The position numbers were made by a program, and so were the translations under genes. Below the pieces are notes generated by a model that saw only the letters and a program-made list of their open reading frames with translations, was not told where the DNA came from and did no database searches. A DNA stretch of 64,000 bases from Anseranas semipalmata (lineage: Eukaryota > Chordata > Aves > Anseriformes > Anseranatidae), in NCBI GenBank assembly GCA_013399115.1, contig VXAA01005213.1:1-64000 (forward strand). Reading direction: 5' to 3'. The stretch's first letter is position 1. Each line of letters begins with the position of its first letter. This document shows, one piece after another, positions 40,545 to 53,232 of the stretch.

Positions 40545-40779
40545 TCTAGGTTGTGTCTTTCACCAGAAAATCTTTTCAAAGGAGAAACTGAAGAAACATT
40601 GGAACATGTGAAAACAGCGAAAAAATACCTTAAAAAGCTTTAAGGATTCATTCTTCAATCACAGAAACAAATTGGAAAGTTACTTCACCTGTGGCATGGA
40701 ATTTAAACCATGGAATTTCAGACCTGAGATGTTGTTTTCCAGATTTGCTATGTTTCTCAACCACTTACTGAAGATTGAG
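40545..40779 (+). pseudogene. DNAH11: DNAH11 exon relic (tail): +1 frameshift
   Basis: It reads LCLSPENLFKGETEETLEHV and ends KKYLKKL, then TAA at 40641-40643. With one base skipped the match resumes as KDSFFNHRNKLESYFTCG, then FKPWNFRPEMLFSRFAMF and LNHLLKIE before GTATTA. The family reads 'LSPEDLLKGE.EESLE' and 'SFFNYR.KL.SYF......PW.FR...VF.RFD.FL.RL..IE' here, so both halves belong to the same exon. The lesion is a single-base insertion near 40634-40641. Confidence 0.88.
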
Positions 40780-42586
40780 GTATTACTAATGATCTATCCT
40801 GTTGATAATAAATATAAAAATAGTATTTGAGAAATATGGGCTATTCTCAGTTATACAGACAGCGTGACTTGGGTTTCTAATTTCCAGAATGCAGAATTAC
40901 AGTGCATAGGAAGAATTAGGAGTGTTGAGTAGAATGCAAATATTGTATGCTGTGCAAGGAGCAGGTTGGTATTAACAACAAGAAAAATATAAAAAGTGTT
41001 TCCTAAATTTTGTCCTTCCCAGGATTTTGAAAGTTGCTTGAGCCAAGTGCTACTTTTCAAATGCTGGGACTTTCTCCTGAGCATGGCACCTTTATCTGTG
41101 CTTTTTTTTTTTTTTTTTTCCTGAAGAACTGAGGAGTCATCTGTTTATACCTAGAAAAAATGTGGTGTTTTAGTTTAGTGCTTGGATGAGACAGAATACC
41201 CTACACCTCTGCTTTTAAGTCTGTTCCAACAAGCAAAAAAAGATGAAAAATCTGTGGCAGGACAAGGAAGGTAGAATGTTGTCTTCTACTGTTGTGGTTA
41301 GGGCAGTTGTGTAGGGCAGGAGCAGTCATTGGTTCTGGTTCCTGCTGCCAAGAATTTTTTATGCTTTTCTGAGCCTGGAAGCAGTTGTAGCAGGAATCTA
41401 GGCTGCCTGCTGATTAGGGTGACCTTGTGAGAAGTGGGAGATTCACTTTTGGGATCTGAGCTGGGAAATGATGCATTTTAGCTCTGCAATTATTTAGCTA
41501 GTATGCCATCCTACCCCTTTAAAATATTATCAGAGAGTAAGAAACGCAGTCCCACAGTATCCGACACCACCATCCAGAGCAATATCTGAAAGGGATTTGG
41601 GGTAAATGCATGGGCTCTTGACGGTCTGTTGGCAGGCTGACAGGTCGTGGTGCTCAGGCTGTATGGGTGTTGAACATGCTTAGGAACAAAACTGCGCCAG
41701 CAATTGTGCAAGAGCAGCTGCTTCCAGCTGTCAGAGGCACCACATGCAGCCACTACACATAAACTAACTCATACTGGCAGTTGTGTTTCCTGGCAATCAG
41801 GTGGTAGCCACACTGAGTTTACTGTGGTCAACCTCAGCTGGGGCTTGAGGCACCTGAGGAAGGCTGAGTCGAGCAGAGAGCCCTGCCCTGCGGGAGCGGG
41901 TCCCTTCAGGGTGAGGTGGCAGCTGGGTGAGGTACTGTTGGTCAGAACTGGGTCTAGGTGTCCATGGTCCACCAGGAGTCTGCTTGAAGAACCTGTGGCA
42001 GTTTGGCTGCTGAATAGATGTTAGACATTTCTCAACACACTAGGAACCAGCTATTTTCATCCCTTTGGGGCACGAAACAATTACTTCATTCAAGTGAAAT
42101 CAGAGACCATAGAAGTTAATTTGGCACATGTTACAAAGGAGGTTACAGTTGGTTCACTTTTACTCGTCTTAGAAAGATTTATGGTTAATTTTCAGAGCAA
42201 CATTTAGTGTAGGGCTATGTTAATAAATCATGTTTATACTTGAAAGTATGTTTAGTAGTGCTTACTCACTTTAGCTCAGACTTTTTTAACTTAATCTGAT
42301 AAAATTAAAATGGAAATAAATTTGTACTATGGGACAATTCATTTCCACTTGTGTTTTAATCCTATAAGTAGCTCGACCAGGGTAAACCATTGCTGGAATT
42401 ACCTGTTGCTCCTCCACCTTTTTTTTTATATTAATTACTTAAGGTGTTGATAGGTCTAACTTCTCATTCTGCCAAACCAGAAGAATGAAAGTCAAATGAG
42501 GCAAAAACATCTCAAACATCAGGATTGTTATTGTTTTTTCTTTTGTGCAAGCATACTTTTAGTTAATTTTTGTTCATTTGATCTAG
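40780..42586 (+). other. DNAH11 intron
   Basis: This is a 1.8 kb intron with a 19-base T run at 41102-41120 and a GC-richer part at about 41780-42000. No coding relic was found. Confidence 0.6.
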
Positions 42587-42745
42587 CAAACTTTCAGTAA
42601 CATGCTGGAATTTCAAAAGCTGGAAAAACTGGACTTGGTGGAATGCAGGGGAAAATTTTAAGTGAGCAGGTCTGCAGAATAAATGAAGGGTTTATGGAAA
42701 GCTGTGAAGCTTTTATAAAGAGAAATGCTTCAGATTATAATAACA
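42587..42745 (+). pseudogene. DNAH11: DNAH11 exon relic (tail): -1 frameshift
   Basis: After a TGATCTAG acceptor the block reads QTFSNMLEFQKLEKLDLVEC and RGK, then meets TAA at 42659-42661. In the shifted frame it continues LSEQVCRINEGFMESCEAF, then IKRNASDYNN up to GTAATA. The family has 'TLEFEKLERLEFGGTRGK.L.......F.E....F' here. One base appears to be missing near 42655-42658. Confidence 0.8.
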
Positions 42746-45700
42746 GTAATATTGCACCCTGCACATGGGCATTCAAGACATTATTTATTCATTTATTTCA
42801 AAGTATCTGTGAACTTTGAGGTTGTGGAACTGGGAAATTTGTAGTGCTGAACAGAAGTGGGCATGAGATCCAACGCAACTGTGCCATTGAGTTCAGTGCC
42901 TACCACTTCTTGTTAAACCAGAAATTCATTTTCTTAAGAAAACACTTCCTGGATACTTCCTGCTGATCAGAGGACTGAATTATTTAGAAGTGCCACGTGT
43001 AGAAAAGCATTTAGATGCCTCTTGCAGTCTGTACAGAAATTTGAGTGAAAAAATCTGGATAACATGAAACAAAATCCCCCACCAACATCGCCCAAAATTA
43101 AAAAAAAGGAAAAAAAAGATTATTTAATTATTTTTGCTGCCAGTCAGTTCTGTAAGCTTTTTTTTCTGAGGGTTAAGATGTAATTTCTATATGGTTCTGA
43201 TGTATATAATTAATCAGTTGATTCTACTTGAAAAATACAGAAGCTTTTAAAAATGTTTGGTATATAGTGATGTCTTGCAGTCATAGTTAAAATAATTCCT
43301 TATGGCTATACTCAATAACAGCCATTGTATGTATATTTGGTAGAACAGAATATTTATTACTGTTCTTTCCATAGATGCTTTTTTGTTGTTTTCAAGATTC
43401 TGGTGTCAATTCATAGCTATAAATAACTGTAAACTTGGAAAAGGGTGTTTGTTCTGGAGGATTTAATCTTCTTTTAATATAAATTCAAACAAAGCAGTAC
43501 CCTATCATGTTACTTAGCTTGGCACGGCCGCCTGCTGGCTCAAGCACCCAGCTGTCTTCAGCACGGGCTCTGGTCCAGCACACAGGATGCTTTATGCATC
43601 TGCATTAAGCAGTGGCCACAGAGAAGCAAGGAGTAGCACAGAGCCCGTCCAGCTTCCAGGTGAGGGCCCCAGCTGCTGGAATACTTCCTCGGACTTGTTT
43701 CTGCTCTACCTATAGCATTTCTGGCAGAGAAGCAGCCAGATCTGCAGCGCTGCAGAACAGGGTGCTGTCCTGGGGGATGTTGGTTAAATCCCCTTGAAGT
43801 GGGGATGCTGCTGAACCCAGGTGTGCCCCCACACAGGTGTGTGCCCCAGCCCTGGGATGCGAGCAGCAGAGGAGGGAGGCAGCCCTAACACCAGCTGTAG
43901 GTTTCATGGGTGCCCCTTCTCTGCCACTGATCCAAAAATGTACCATCACAGGCAGGATTTAATCACCCCAAATGAGCTACCTTAACAACATACTTGTTCA
44001 AGTCTGTCTGCTGACTGAACTTCAATTAAATGACATTATTATTCTCTACTGGATGACCAATTATTAGTTCTGCACTTACACCCTCCCTCCCCAACAAAAA
44101 AAAATCCTCAGGCCAGCTGGTTCTCCTAGCTATGTCCCTGCCATTTCCCTGTGCTCCTGACACCTGTGTGTGTACCCACAAGCCTTCCTGGGTCTGCAGA
44201 GCTGCAAACAATTTAGAGATGGCCTCAGCCTCCCTGTGGGTGGCTTTGCTGGCTTGCAGGAGCTCAGACCTGTTCTTTTTGGTAGTGCAGTAAGGAGAGT
44301 GAGTGCAGTGTGTGCAAGGAGCATGTAGTTTGGGTAAGGTGTTATTTTTACAGGCAAATTTTCTGAAACAGACCCAAATCTTAACATTGTTATTATTCAA
44401 ATAATAATAATTATTATTATTTAGGAAATATAGAAATTTACTGTTCTATTTGATGTGGTAGGAAACAAAGCCTCTGTGTGTATGCATGCCGATTTTTCTT
44501 CCAAATATGTGACTTAATCTAGGTAATTAAATATCTGAAAGAATGGGTGTAAACCAGATTTGAACTAAATGAATGGCACATGTTTAATTCATGCAGAAGC
44601 CTTGCAAAGTTGTTAATGCATTTAGGGTAAAAATCCTTGCGCTACTTTAATATCCAAAGCAAACCTTCGCATGTCCTCATATGGTCAGGACTCACTATAA
44701 CGTACTTCTAAATGTCATCACTCATTGAAAATCCCTTATGATTCACACTAAATTCCTGCTAATCCTTGCACAAAGCTACAAAGCTACTTCCGAAAGAGGT
44801 GAGTGGCAGCAGGGACCTACTGCTGCTTTTTTTTTTTTTTTTTTCTTTTCTTCAGAAGGCAGCACGATGCTCTGAAGAGTCCTTGTCTATCGGAGCTGTT
44901 GTTTCAAGTCACCTTTTCTCAGAGCCATATGCAGTTTGTCTGGTTTTGCCTTTACCTCCGTAAAGAATTCCCTGCGTGCTCAGTATATAAATGGAAATGT
45001 TGCTGAGAATGCTTGAGTAACAGCTTTAAGCCGCTAGTTAAAATGCAGTAATTATTATATTTGGCCAGACATAGATCGTAACATGGTTGAAGTTGATCTG
45101 GTTTTGAGGCAGCAATTCCTTCCTTAGTGACTTGACTGACTTAGCACAAAAGCAGCCTTTGTAGAACACTTCTGAACAATCATTCTGTGTTGTGAGCTTG
45201 TTGACTTTCCAGCTTTCTCCAGGTAAAGCACAGTCAACAAAGGTTAGATTTCAAGCCTGAGCCACTCTTACTCATTCATGTATGCAGGCTGAGTGTTGAC
45301 AAAAGAAGTAAAAGTAACAATAGTGCTGTTTTTACTGCCATCACTAAAATATTTTTTCAGGTTCTTCAGAAACTATTTGCCTTTAGGTTTTACAGTATTA
45401 ATCAGGGGCTGTACCAAACAATAACTGTCAATGTAAAGTTAATTTGTTTGTCAGAAGCTTCAAGGTTCACGCTGTTCAATGTAAGATATTTGAATAGTGT
45501 CAAGATATTTCCAAGAACAAGTTTTACATGCTTCTGAATAGGCAAAGTGCAGTACGCTTGGTTAATATGTGGATAGACTTGCCTGAAATCCAGAGCACGG
45601 TAATGGTATAGTTTGTGGTGGGACTGAGGATTTAGACCCTGAAGAGGACCAAAGGAAGCTCAGCCTTCAGGGTACAAATATGGGCTTCTCAGACTGATTG

Positions 45701-46768
45701 ATTGTCTTAAGTGGACTTCTGAGCTGTTAAGAATGCATATTTTAAATGCATGTCACAGCCAGTGACAGAATTAAATCCGAATTTCTTTATTGGCTACGGA
45801 GAAGTGCATGTAGTTCATCCTGCCATGTTTAGTCCTATCTATTTTGAGTATATATGTGTGGTTTTGTGCAGTGAGGTTTATTTGTCTGTTTGTTTTTTAA
45901 AGCACATTAGTAGAAAGGTAGAAGGCTTAAAAAAGTTGGTTTGATAAGCCCTTCCAAAGTTGTTGTTTTTTATTTACATATCCACCTTGGCTACTGATAC
46001 TTTTTATTTTCCTTCACCATGTGGCTTGCAACTAAAAGAGATGCAGCCAAACTGTAAAGAAAAGAAAATAAGACTGTTTTCTCAGAGGTGATCAATGTTT
46101 AACATATTTAACAAAAGAACAAGTATAGCTTTAGTTGTACATGTTACTGTTTGTGTTTTGATGTCCTTTAGCAGGACAAAGCAGAAGGTGCTGGAACTCT
46201 CCCTTCACAGCTAGCATGGGAATGTATTAATATGCCCATGTTTTTTTCTGCTCTTTTATTATTTTTCCAGAAGTGCTCATCTGTGGATTTGGTTAATTAC
46301 TTTAAGTATTGAGAAAGTACATCTGTGCTATAGAAAAGGACTGTTGTTCTGTTGCCTAGTACATGTGGTAGATGCAGATTCTTAAGATAATCTAATTAAA
46401 TGTAACAATGAGTCAGAGCCAAAATATACTGTTTAGTTAGTGAGTTGGCAAAGTATTTGAGTAGCTTAAGTTTGATGCTTATAATGTCCTACTTAATGGT
46501 AACATGCCGAGATAGTTGGGACTTGTTAAAACTTGTTGAGAAGGTCTTTGCTAAACAGAAGAGCTAACGGTATCAGCATAAAAGTGAGGAGTACTATTAC
46601 CTGGCATAGATGGCTATCCCTCTTAACAAGCTTCCTGAACAAAATATTGTAATAATATGCTTTCCTCGAATATCTGTATCATTGGTACACAGGTATTAAT
46701 TTTGCATTGTAATTTAAAAATAATCTGAATTGCTAAGCAAATGCTCCAGTTATTAACTCAGTTTCTGT

Positions 46769-46790
46769 AATATATATATATATATAATAA
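46769..46790. repeat. (TA)n / TAATAA microsatellite
   Basis: This is a short alternating TA tract followed by AATAATAA. Confidence 0.8.
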
Positions 46791-48917
46791 TAACCACTGT
46801 TAGATAACTGATCTTTGCTCACCAGTTACAATACTACTGAAAGATCTGAAATACAAAAATCTCAGATGTTTGTTCAGTGACAGAAACTAGCTATGTGGTT
46901 AGCACAACCATACTGCCCATTAGCTTTTCTTCCCATTGGAAAGACATGCATTTTATATATGCTGCAAAGTTAATTGGTTAATGTTATTTCAGAAAAAGGT
47001 GGGAGAGGGAAGTGTAAAGGGAAGAAAAATTAAATATCTGAACGTGTTAAAGCAATCAGCTGCTACTCCTGTCTCTAGAGGAAGCCTTATCTTCAATATT
47101 TCTGCATTTGTCACCAGCAAAACTATCTCTGTCTTTTACATACATAGTCCAAGACTATTACGGACAGCCTTTCTCCAGTACTCCACTACGATTACAGAAC
47201 CAGTCCCACACACGAGGGAAGGAAAGAAGGTCAAAGAGACCTAGGTCCCATGTCCCGCTCTAAGCCCCACAGTAACTGAAGAGCCATGACTTTCTTCAGC
47301 CTCACCATTTCCCCATGTGGACCTCCATCGCGTCCACAGCCCATCCTGATTTGTTGGTGCCCTCCTCCTATATCCTTTAGAGCTCGGGAAGAGAAAATGT
47401 TCTCAGAGTTTCACAGGTTGTTTTACTGATCTTATATCTCTTGTCTCTCATGAGTGAGTCATCTTGAGAACTGCTGATGTGCAATTGCCAGATCTAGGGG
47501 TAGGACACCTTTAATGTGTTTTTTTGTGAACCCTGAGGATTTTTCAGCACTTATAGGATTCCATGTGGTAGACAATTCAAAAACACCTGGTGTACACTGA
47601 TAAGTTAGCAATAAGCTGTTTTCAGTTATTTTTATCTACTTCATCTGAGGAACAGGAAATTAGCTTGCAAACCATATAAGTTAATATAAATACATAATTC
47701 ACAGAAAATTGAATTCATACAATTCATACAATTCACATAATTCACCTGGAATTGAATTTCAGGTTTTTCAGAGAGAGGTAGATTTCTGGTGATGTACTTC
47801 ACAAGAAGAGGGTTCACCTATCTTTAAAGAAAATACTGTATGCTGCACAAAGACGGTATTTTAAGTACTTGCCCCTTTTGGAGATAGCATTGAAGTTTCC
47901 AGACTGGGTTAATGCTAGATGAACTCACAGGGTAAAGTGCTCACATTCTCCCACAAATTAGGCATGTTATCACTAAGTATTAAGTGTTATCACTAAGTAC
48001 TCCAAATTTTCGGGGAAGAACTCAAATGTATATCTCAGCCTGGCGTCTGTCTTTTCCTACCTTCTTTCTTTCAGGTCATACTAAGAAAAGACTAATGAAA
48101 AGTGCTTATGCCTCAGTATTTCCCTTGGGCAGGGAGGGAAATAGTACCTGTACTATTGTACCTGTGGTCTGGTGGTCATGCTTTAGAGGAACAGTATATC
48201 TGTACACGTGTACTTCTGAATTTTTTTTTGGCACCATTAGGGGCATGATGGCCTTTGCAGAAGACTCTTTCCAACAATCTGAGAGAAACAAACTGTAAGT
48301 CATGTTATATAAAATCTGATTAATGTGCTTCCTGAAAAGAATCATGGCAACTATGTTAATACATCCAAATGTACTCCTGTAGCTCAAAGAGATGTTTTTT
48401 TTTAATGTTACAGTAGTTTGAAGATGATTATGTTGAATTTAAAGCCAAAACCCTGGATCTTGACAGATGTCTTGCCTCAGTTCTTTGTGTAGGATTTCAT
48501 GACTGCTCAGGTTTAGAATCCATGCTCAAGGGCAGTACTTGTACACATAAAACTATTCTTCTTTTATTATTTAAAAACAACAACAAAAACAAACCAAAAA
48601 AAAAAAAAAAACCACCAGATTTCTGCATTGCTTAAATTATGCTTTCTATCTAGGTAAGCTATTTGTGAATTGAGTGCCTTGGAATACTAACAAAGTACTT
48701 TGGTAATACATTAAAAGTGTATGTAAACTTTAAGAATATGCTGTCAATTGAAGTTGGAAACTACAAAGGCACTATGGTTCTTTTGAAATAAATGTAATTT
48801 TGGGAAGTATTTCATCTGCAGAATCAAACTGAGCTCTTAAAGTCTGTTTTCATCTTAAGATGTTCAGAACATAGGTTCTTTCCAGGAACCATAGCTAAAG
48901 CCAGAAGTTTTTTTAAA

Positions 48918-48925
<8 letters not shown>

Positions 48926-48952
<27 letters not shown>
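48926..48952. repeat. (GA)n microsatellite after A run
   Basis: Thirteen GA units directly follow a run of 12 As. It is a simple repeat inside a DNAH11 intron. Confidence 0.9.
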
Positions 48953-49320
48953 TTCGCTGTTCACTAGCATTCTGTATTTGCACTTGACTGCACAAGGCAT
49001 GGAGAATCTCATGGATGACAGATGCATCGAGGCTCTTCCATCCAGGGTAGTGTACAGTTATCTGGGTAGTTGGAACATGTTTCTGTAGTGGTATATATTA
49101 TTCTAAAGCAGGAATAATTAAAATGTAATTTAAATAAAAATGAAGGAGAAAAATGATTAGAAACAATTCTTCAAAATACAGTTTAGGGTTTGTCATATGC
49201 AGAGCCTGAGTCAATGGTATCAAATTATTAAGAACAAGGCAAGTATGTAAGATGTTCAAACAGGCAGTCATCTTGAAAGACACAAAGAGAAATCTTTCAT
49301 TTCTGTCATCACCCATGATA

Positions 49321-49690
49321 AGGCCTCCAATGGAGTATTGTGCCCAGGTGTAAGCATTACACTTTAAGAAAGATGATCTGTCAATGGTTATTGAGGCTAA
49401 AGAAGAAAAGACTGAGAACAGACATAAATCTTCAAATACATTAAAGATTTCTGCATACAGAAAGGAAATAGTCTATTCTCTATATCCAGAACATAATGAC
49501 TTAATTTAAAGTGCAGAAAGTTCAAGAGTAATAACTCGGAAAACTGCTTTATGGGAAGCATAATGAATCACTAGAGTAGACATCTAGGGGGAGTGACATG
49601 CTCTTCATTACTGAAAACCTTTCAGGGAGGGCTAGAAAAACTCTTGGAAATGGCATAGGTATAGCAGACATTGTCTTGAGACAACACAGA
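49321..49690 (+). repeat. Ancient CR1/L3-like LINE fragment
   Basis: It starts at 'ggagtattgtgcccagg' (49331) and then follows the order of a CR1/L3 3' region: a 'tttaagaaagatgatctg' part, 'aagaagaaaagactgagaac', 'taaatcttcaaatac', 'aaagtgcagaaagttc', and finally 'ctagggggagtgacatgc'. Similarity is weak throughout, which suggests an old copy. The element is inferred from remembered consensus order. Confidence 0.6.
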
Positions 49691-50547
49691 CTTAATTACT
49701 CTTAAAGTCCCTTTTAGACATGCATTTGTATGACATTCTATTCAGCACACTCAAACTGTTTCAAATTATTGCAAATTAGTTGATATGTTAAGTATAAGGC
49801 ATTAATAATTAATACTTAACTAATAATTTTGAGTAAATGAATTTTCCTTAGGTTGTCACTTTTGGCATTGTTAGTAATTAAATGAGTACCTTGCCTTTAA
49901 TGCTGGTGTTTATCCTGATTCTTTCCAAACTTACTTTCTCACTGAATTCAGATAATACAAACAGTATTAAATCTGCTCTTTCAACAAGCAGATAACTTCT
50001 CTTAGCTTTAAACATAGCAAGGAGAATAGAAGTGATTTATCCTCAGAGAATTCACTTCTGCTTGCCTCTTGGTAATTTATTTACAGCAATAGCCTCTTTT
50101 CCCCCCAGAAAAGACATTAACATAAAATTAAGACTTTGAATTTACATGAGACTCTGGATGAATAAACTAATGACATCTGAAAGAATAAATCTGGAAAAAA
50201 AAGGAAGAAAACACACAGTTTAGAAACATGCAATGTAGGGTTTAGAAAGTATCTATAGTGCAGGGTCTATGCCTAGATCTGGAAAACCTAGTTCCATGCT
50301 TTCTAGGATCTAAACTAAACTATCACACTTTAGCATTCTAGAATTCATCTGTGTAGCAAAATTGAAGAGTATACTTGGAAATATGTGGTCTGTTTCTCAG
50401 CACATGACACTTACTGATAGTATAGCTTGGTACAGTTTGAATCATTGTACTTCAAAAGCATTTTGAATGGGACTTCAAGGTGAGAGAATAGTATTACAGT
50501 GCTCTAATGCTTACTTGGTTTTCTTTTTTTTTCTTTTTCTTTTTAAG

Positions 50548-50686
50548 CTCTTAACCATCTTTGGAAGCTTTGAAAAAACAAACTGTTATCATGGAGGTAT
50601 TTAGCCCAAATTACAATATATTTTTGGAAATGTTTGATGAAAAACTGGATAATTGCAAACATTTATGTGATGAACATATTAAAAAG
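50548..50686 (+). pseudogene. DNAH11: DNAH11 exon relic (tail): +1 frameshift
   Basis: A strong pyrimidine tract ends in TTTTTAAG. The block reads LLTIFGSFEKT and would then stop at TAG (50602-50604). With one base skipped near 50578-50581 it reads TVIMEVFSPNYNIFLEMF and continues DEKLDNCKHLCDEHIKK up to GTATGC. The 'LL..F.....R..I' and 'F.....LL.M....LD..K.....H' pattern is that of the DHC_N1 tail. Confidence 0.78.
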
Positions 50687-50764
50687 GTATGCACAATGAA
50701 AAAAATAAAAGATGATTTTCTTGTTAATTCATAATGGCTTCATTTCTGTTCTACTAATAAACAG

Positions 50765-50881
50765 GTGGAAGAAGGGAATGAAATAATTAACAAAAATATG
50801 TCAATAACTTCAGGAAAGCTTAGGTCTAAAGAACTAAAGGAACAAATACAGACTTTTTGGTCCTACTTCTCTGTCTTACCT
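50765..50881 (+). pseudogene. DNAH11: DNAH11 exon relic (tail): open
   Basis: This 117-nt phase-0 block lies between TAAACAG and GTAAGT. It encodes VEEGNEIINKNMSITSGKLR and SKELKEQIQTFWSYFSVLP. It corresponds to the conserved dynein tail motif 'NKNMP...G.L.WA..L..RI', here with the Trp of that motif apparently lost. No stop or frameshift is present. Confidence 0.78.
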
Positions 50882-51367
50882 GTAAGTGTTCATAATTACT
50901 GATTTAGTGGAAAGTTAACAGCCTTTAAATAAGGCATCACTAATTACTGAAAAAGTGTGATCTGCACAGTATGGTCCTCTTACCCAAGGGAACTTTTACA
51001 CCCATGTTGTGCATGTGTACAGCTCAAGTTTTCTCGTAAATTCTGTTTCTGTGTTGAAGTACACTCTGCAGCACTCTCAGATTTGCTTTTTAATATCTGT
51101 AAGAGATTTCCTTGATCATTGTTTGGATGAGTCAATAACTAGCAAACCTTATTTCTCTGCTTCAGGACAACGCTAACATACCGTATAAATGGTATTATTG
51201 TGATAACATTTTCAAAGATACTTGTGCGGGAGCTAGACATCCAAGTTACTTGAAAATTGTGTCCTGTCTCTCCTCCCTCAAATAGCTCTCTTGCTAAGCA
51301 AAGTGCATAATGTCATGTGTGGGACATTCAAGGGATTTCATCCTGTGCATGTCTTTCCTGCGAACAG
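50882..51367 (+). other. DNAH11 intron; about two exons missing
   Basis: Only 486 bases separate two exon relics that in the family are separated by roughly 120 residues of protein. I found no trace of that coding sequence, so a genomic deletion is likely. Confidence 0.5.
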
Positions 51368-51761
51368 TGTGTAAGAAACCTTGAACTTATTGCCCAGCTG
51401 TGCAACAGACTAATGCAGACTGCTCTGGAGATAGAATATCCCCTGATTGAAACAGAGCTGAGAACTATTGCTGATCAGCTAAAAGAAGCAGAAGAAATAT
51501 GCGCATGGCAGGTGGCAACCCGCTGGGACTGTATCAAAGTGAAAACATCAGTGCATGATTTGGAGCAGAGAGTTCAACAATCAAAGGACAACGTTAGAAC
51601 AATCCACCAGGTTACGAATGCTTGGATGGAGCATATACTCTTTTTTTTTCAGGAAAGGTAAAAAAGAAGCTCTATTATACCTGGATGACAAAGGAGAAAG
51701 AATTGCTAAAACATACCAAATGCTGCAAGATGATAGCTACCAGATCCATCATCCTGTAGAG
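51368..51761 (+). pseudogene. DNAH11: DNAH11 exon relic (tail stalk): T9 frameshift
   Basis: After a GCGAACAG acceptor a 97-codon open stretch contains VRNLELIAQLCNRLMQTALE, IEYPLIETELRTIADQLKEA and VHDLEQRVQQSKDNV. It ends WMEHILFFF in a run of nine Ts (51641-51649) and stops at TAA 51659-51661. In the next frame the match continues as RKGKKEALLYLDDKGERI and AKTYQMLQDDSYQIHHPVE before GTAACA. The family reads 'FFRKD.KKE.LLNLE.K.ERL..RY' here. The homopolymer lesion alone might be an assembly error. Confidence 0.88.
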
Positions 51762-52917
51762 GTAACAGCCAAGTGAGCTGTACTTTGATGTGGGTGTTAA
51801 ATATTTGACTAATAATATTTTTATCACTTCTATGTTTTTATTCAGTTATTTGTGTAATTACACAAGCTCTGTAAAAGTTCTTTGAGACTCACATTTGAAG
51901 ACAAATAGGAAGAAGATACCAATTTTAGCAAAATTTGAAAAGCGCATTAGTGCTTTTTTTAGGTTGGTAGATTGGGAATGACTGGCAAGGTGCGGTCATG
52001 GTACTGCTTCTGTCCTATTTTTGTGACCCTGAGGTATGTTGTTCCCGTGATCCCCATAGGTAGAAATGATTTCTGCAGCTGGAGAAGTCATCCCAAAACA
52101 CTTTTTTTTCTACTGGATATATTATGGAATAATTTTGATATGAAATTTCACTATTGCTTGTTTATATGCTTAATTAAAATTATACGTAAAATAAGTCACC
52201 AATTTACTTATAAATGCTAAGTCAAATTATAATATCCTTAAACATTGGCTTCTGTGCTACATGACTACTAGTGATACAGTGAATCTGAATCAAAGAACTT
52301 GAAAAAGATGTGAATGCAAAAGCAGGATTTCTGTTTCCTTGCCCTCTTTCTACAAACTTTTCTTGAGATACCCGCTTCTGTTTCTATTGCAACAATTTTT
52401 TGTCTGTTATCAACATTAATCTTAGTGTCTGAAGAATACCTTTTAGTTCAGATTCAGATTTTATTTTACTTGTATTATTGCCTTTATTTATACTATTGAT
52501 ATTTAGGTAAGGAGGAAATCAAAATAAGGGTTTATTTTTAATGTTTAGTTAAATATATAAGTAGGGTTGGCACTGGAATGCAGTACAAACATGCAGAGGT
52601 ATTCTTACAGAATGTGGATATTCCATCAAATTTGCTGTATTGTATGACAGCATTTTACCAGGTTTTAACCAATCTCAGTGCAAGAGGTACTTCACCCTTG
52701 TACAGGGTTTTGCTAGTGTAAATGTTGTTCCAAGGAGGTTCATGAGTCTTCTACACTGACCAAAGTTCTGATACAGGAATTATTAGTGTTGTTTGTACAT
52801 CAACTATATAAAATAATATAGAAACAAGGAGGCTTACTGAATGAAGACATACATTAACACAACCATAAATTAAAGTACTTTTTAATTGTGAGAAGGCTTG
52901 TTTGTTTCCTTATTCAG
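51762..52917 (+). other. DNAH11 intron
   Basis: This is a 1.2 kb AT-rich intron from GTAACA to TTTCCTTATTCAG. No repeat or relic was recognised. Confidence 0.65.
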
Positions 52918-53232
52918 GGAAATTTAAAGCTCTTCAAAGCAGATTCTTCCTCAGCCTCTTGGAAGATTTACATCGATGACATTGTGGCTGATGGCTTATA
53001 TAACACCATTCCTCAGACTTCTTTTTGGAGAACACAGAAGAAAGTTTTAAGCCAGCTCCAGTTTCTCAAGCACAGATGATCCTTAATGGCACAGATTCAA
53101 TTTAAACCTTCACTAGACAAAGAGGCTGGTGATGGCTTTTATGACCTTGTAGATGAACTGCTGGGTGATATTTTCCAAATGTCTGCCCTAATGAAAAGGT
53201 TAGCAGCCCACCTGAAATCAGAACACTACCAG
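52918..53232 (+). pseudogene. DNAH11: DNAH11 exon relic (tail): two frameshifts
   Basis: The first frame reads GNLKLFKADSSSASWKIYID and DIVADGLYNTI, then leaves frame near 53005-53012. The second frame reads SSDFFLENTEESFKP and [11 protein letters not shown], and is lost near 53088-53094. The third frame reads [20 protein letters not shown], then [19 protein letters not shown], then KSEHYQ before GTACAG. The order matches the family's 'LFKAD..S..W..Y.D..D..V..G..NAI..SL.FLL.NT' and 'F.PSLD.G.GDGFY.LV..L..DI..M'. Both lesions look like small deletions, of about 7 and 2 bases. Confidence 0.9.

Larger units (their letters stand above)
42746..50547 (+). other. DNAH11 intron(s); expected next exon not found
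   Basis: About 7.8 kb lie between two consecutive exon relics. The dynein tail should have one further exon here, carrying a conserved 'CQGFDDC' type motif, and I did not find it. The interval holds AT and GA microsatellites and an old CR1/L3-like fragment (49321-49690). GC-richer unexplained patches lie at 43520-43900 and 44080-44340. T and A runs lie at 44828-44844 and 48595-48611. Confidence 0.55.

Noticed and set aside
45895..45944. A stretch reading HISRKVEGLKKL, at first taken for the missing dynein tail exon (family 'EFQEKVEDLDRRL').
   Set aside because: Only a KVE.L core matches, the upstream residues do not fit, two stops follow at once, and the 'GFDDC' motif is absent. Probably chance.
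51641..51649. The T9 run as strong evidence of pseudogenisation on its own.
   Set aside because: A one-base error in a nine-base homopolymer is a common sequencing artefact. It is counted only together with the non-homopolymer lesions.
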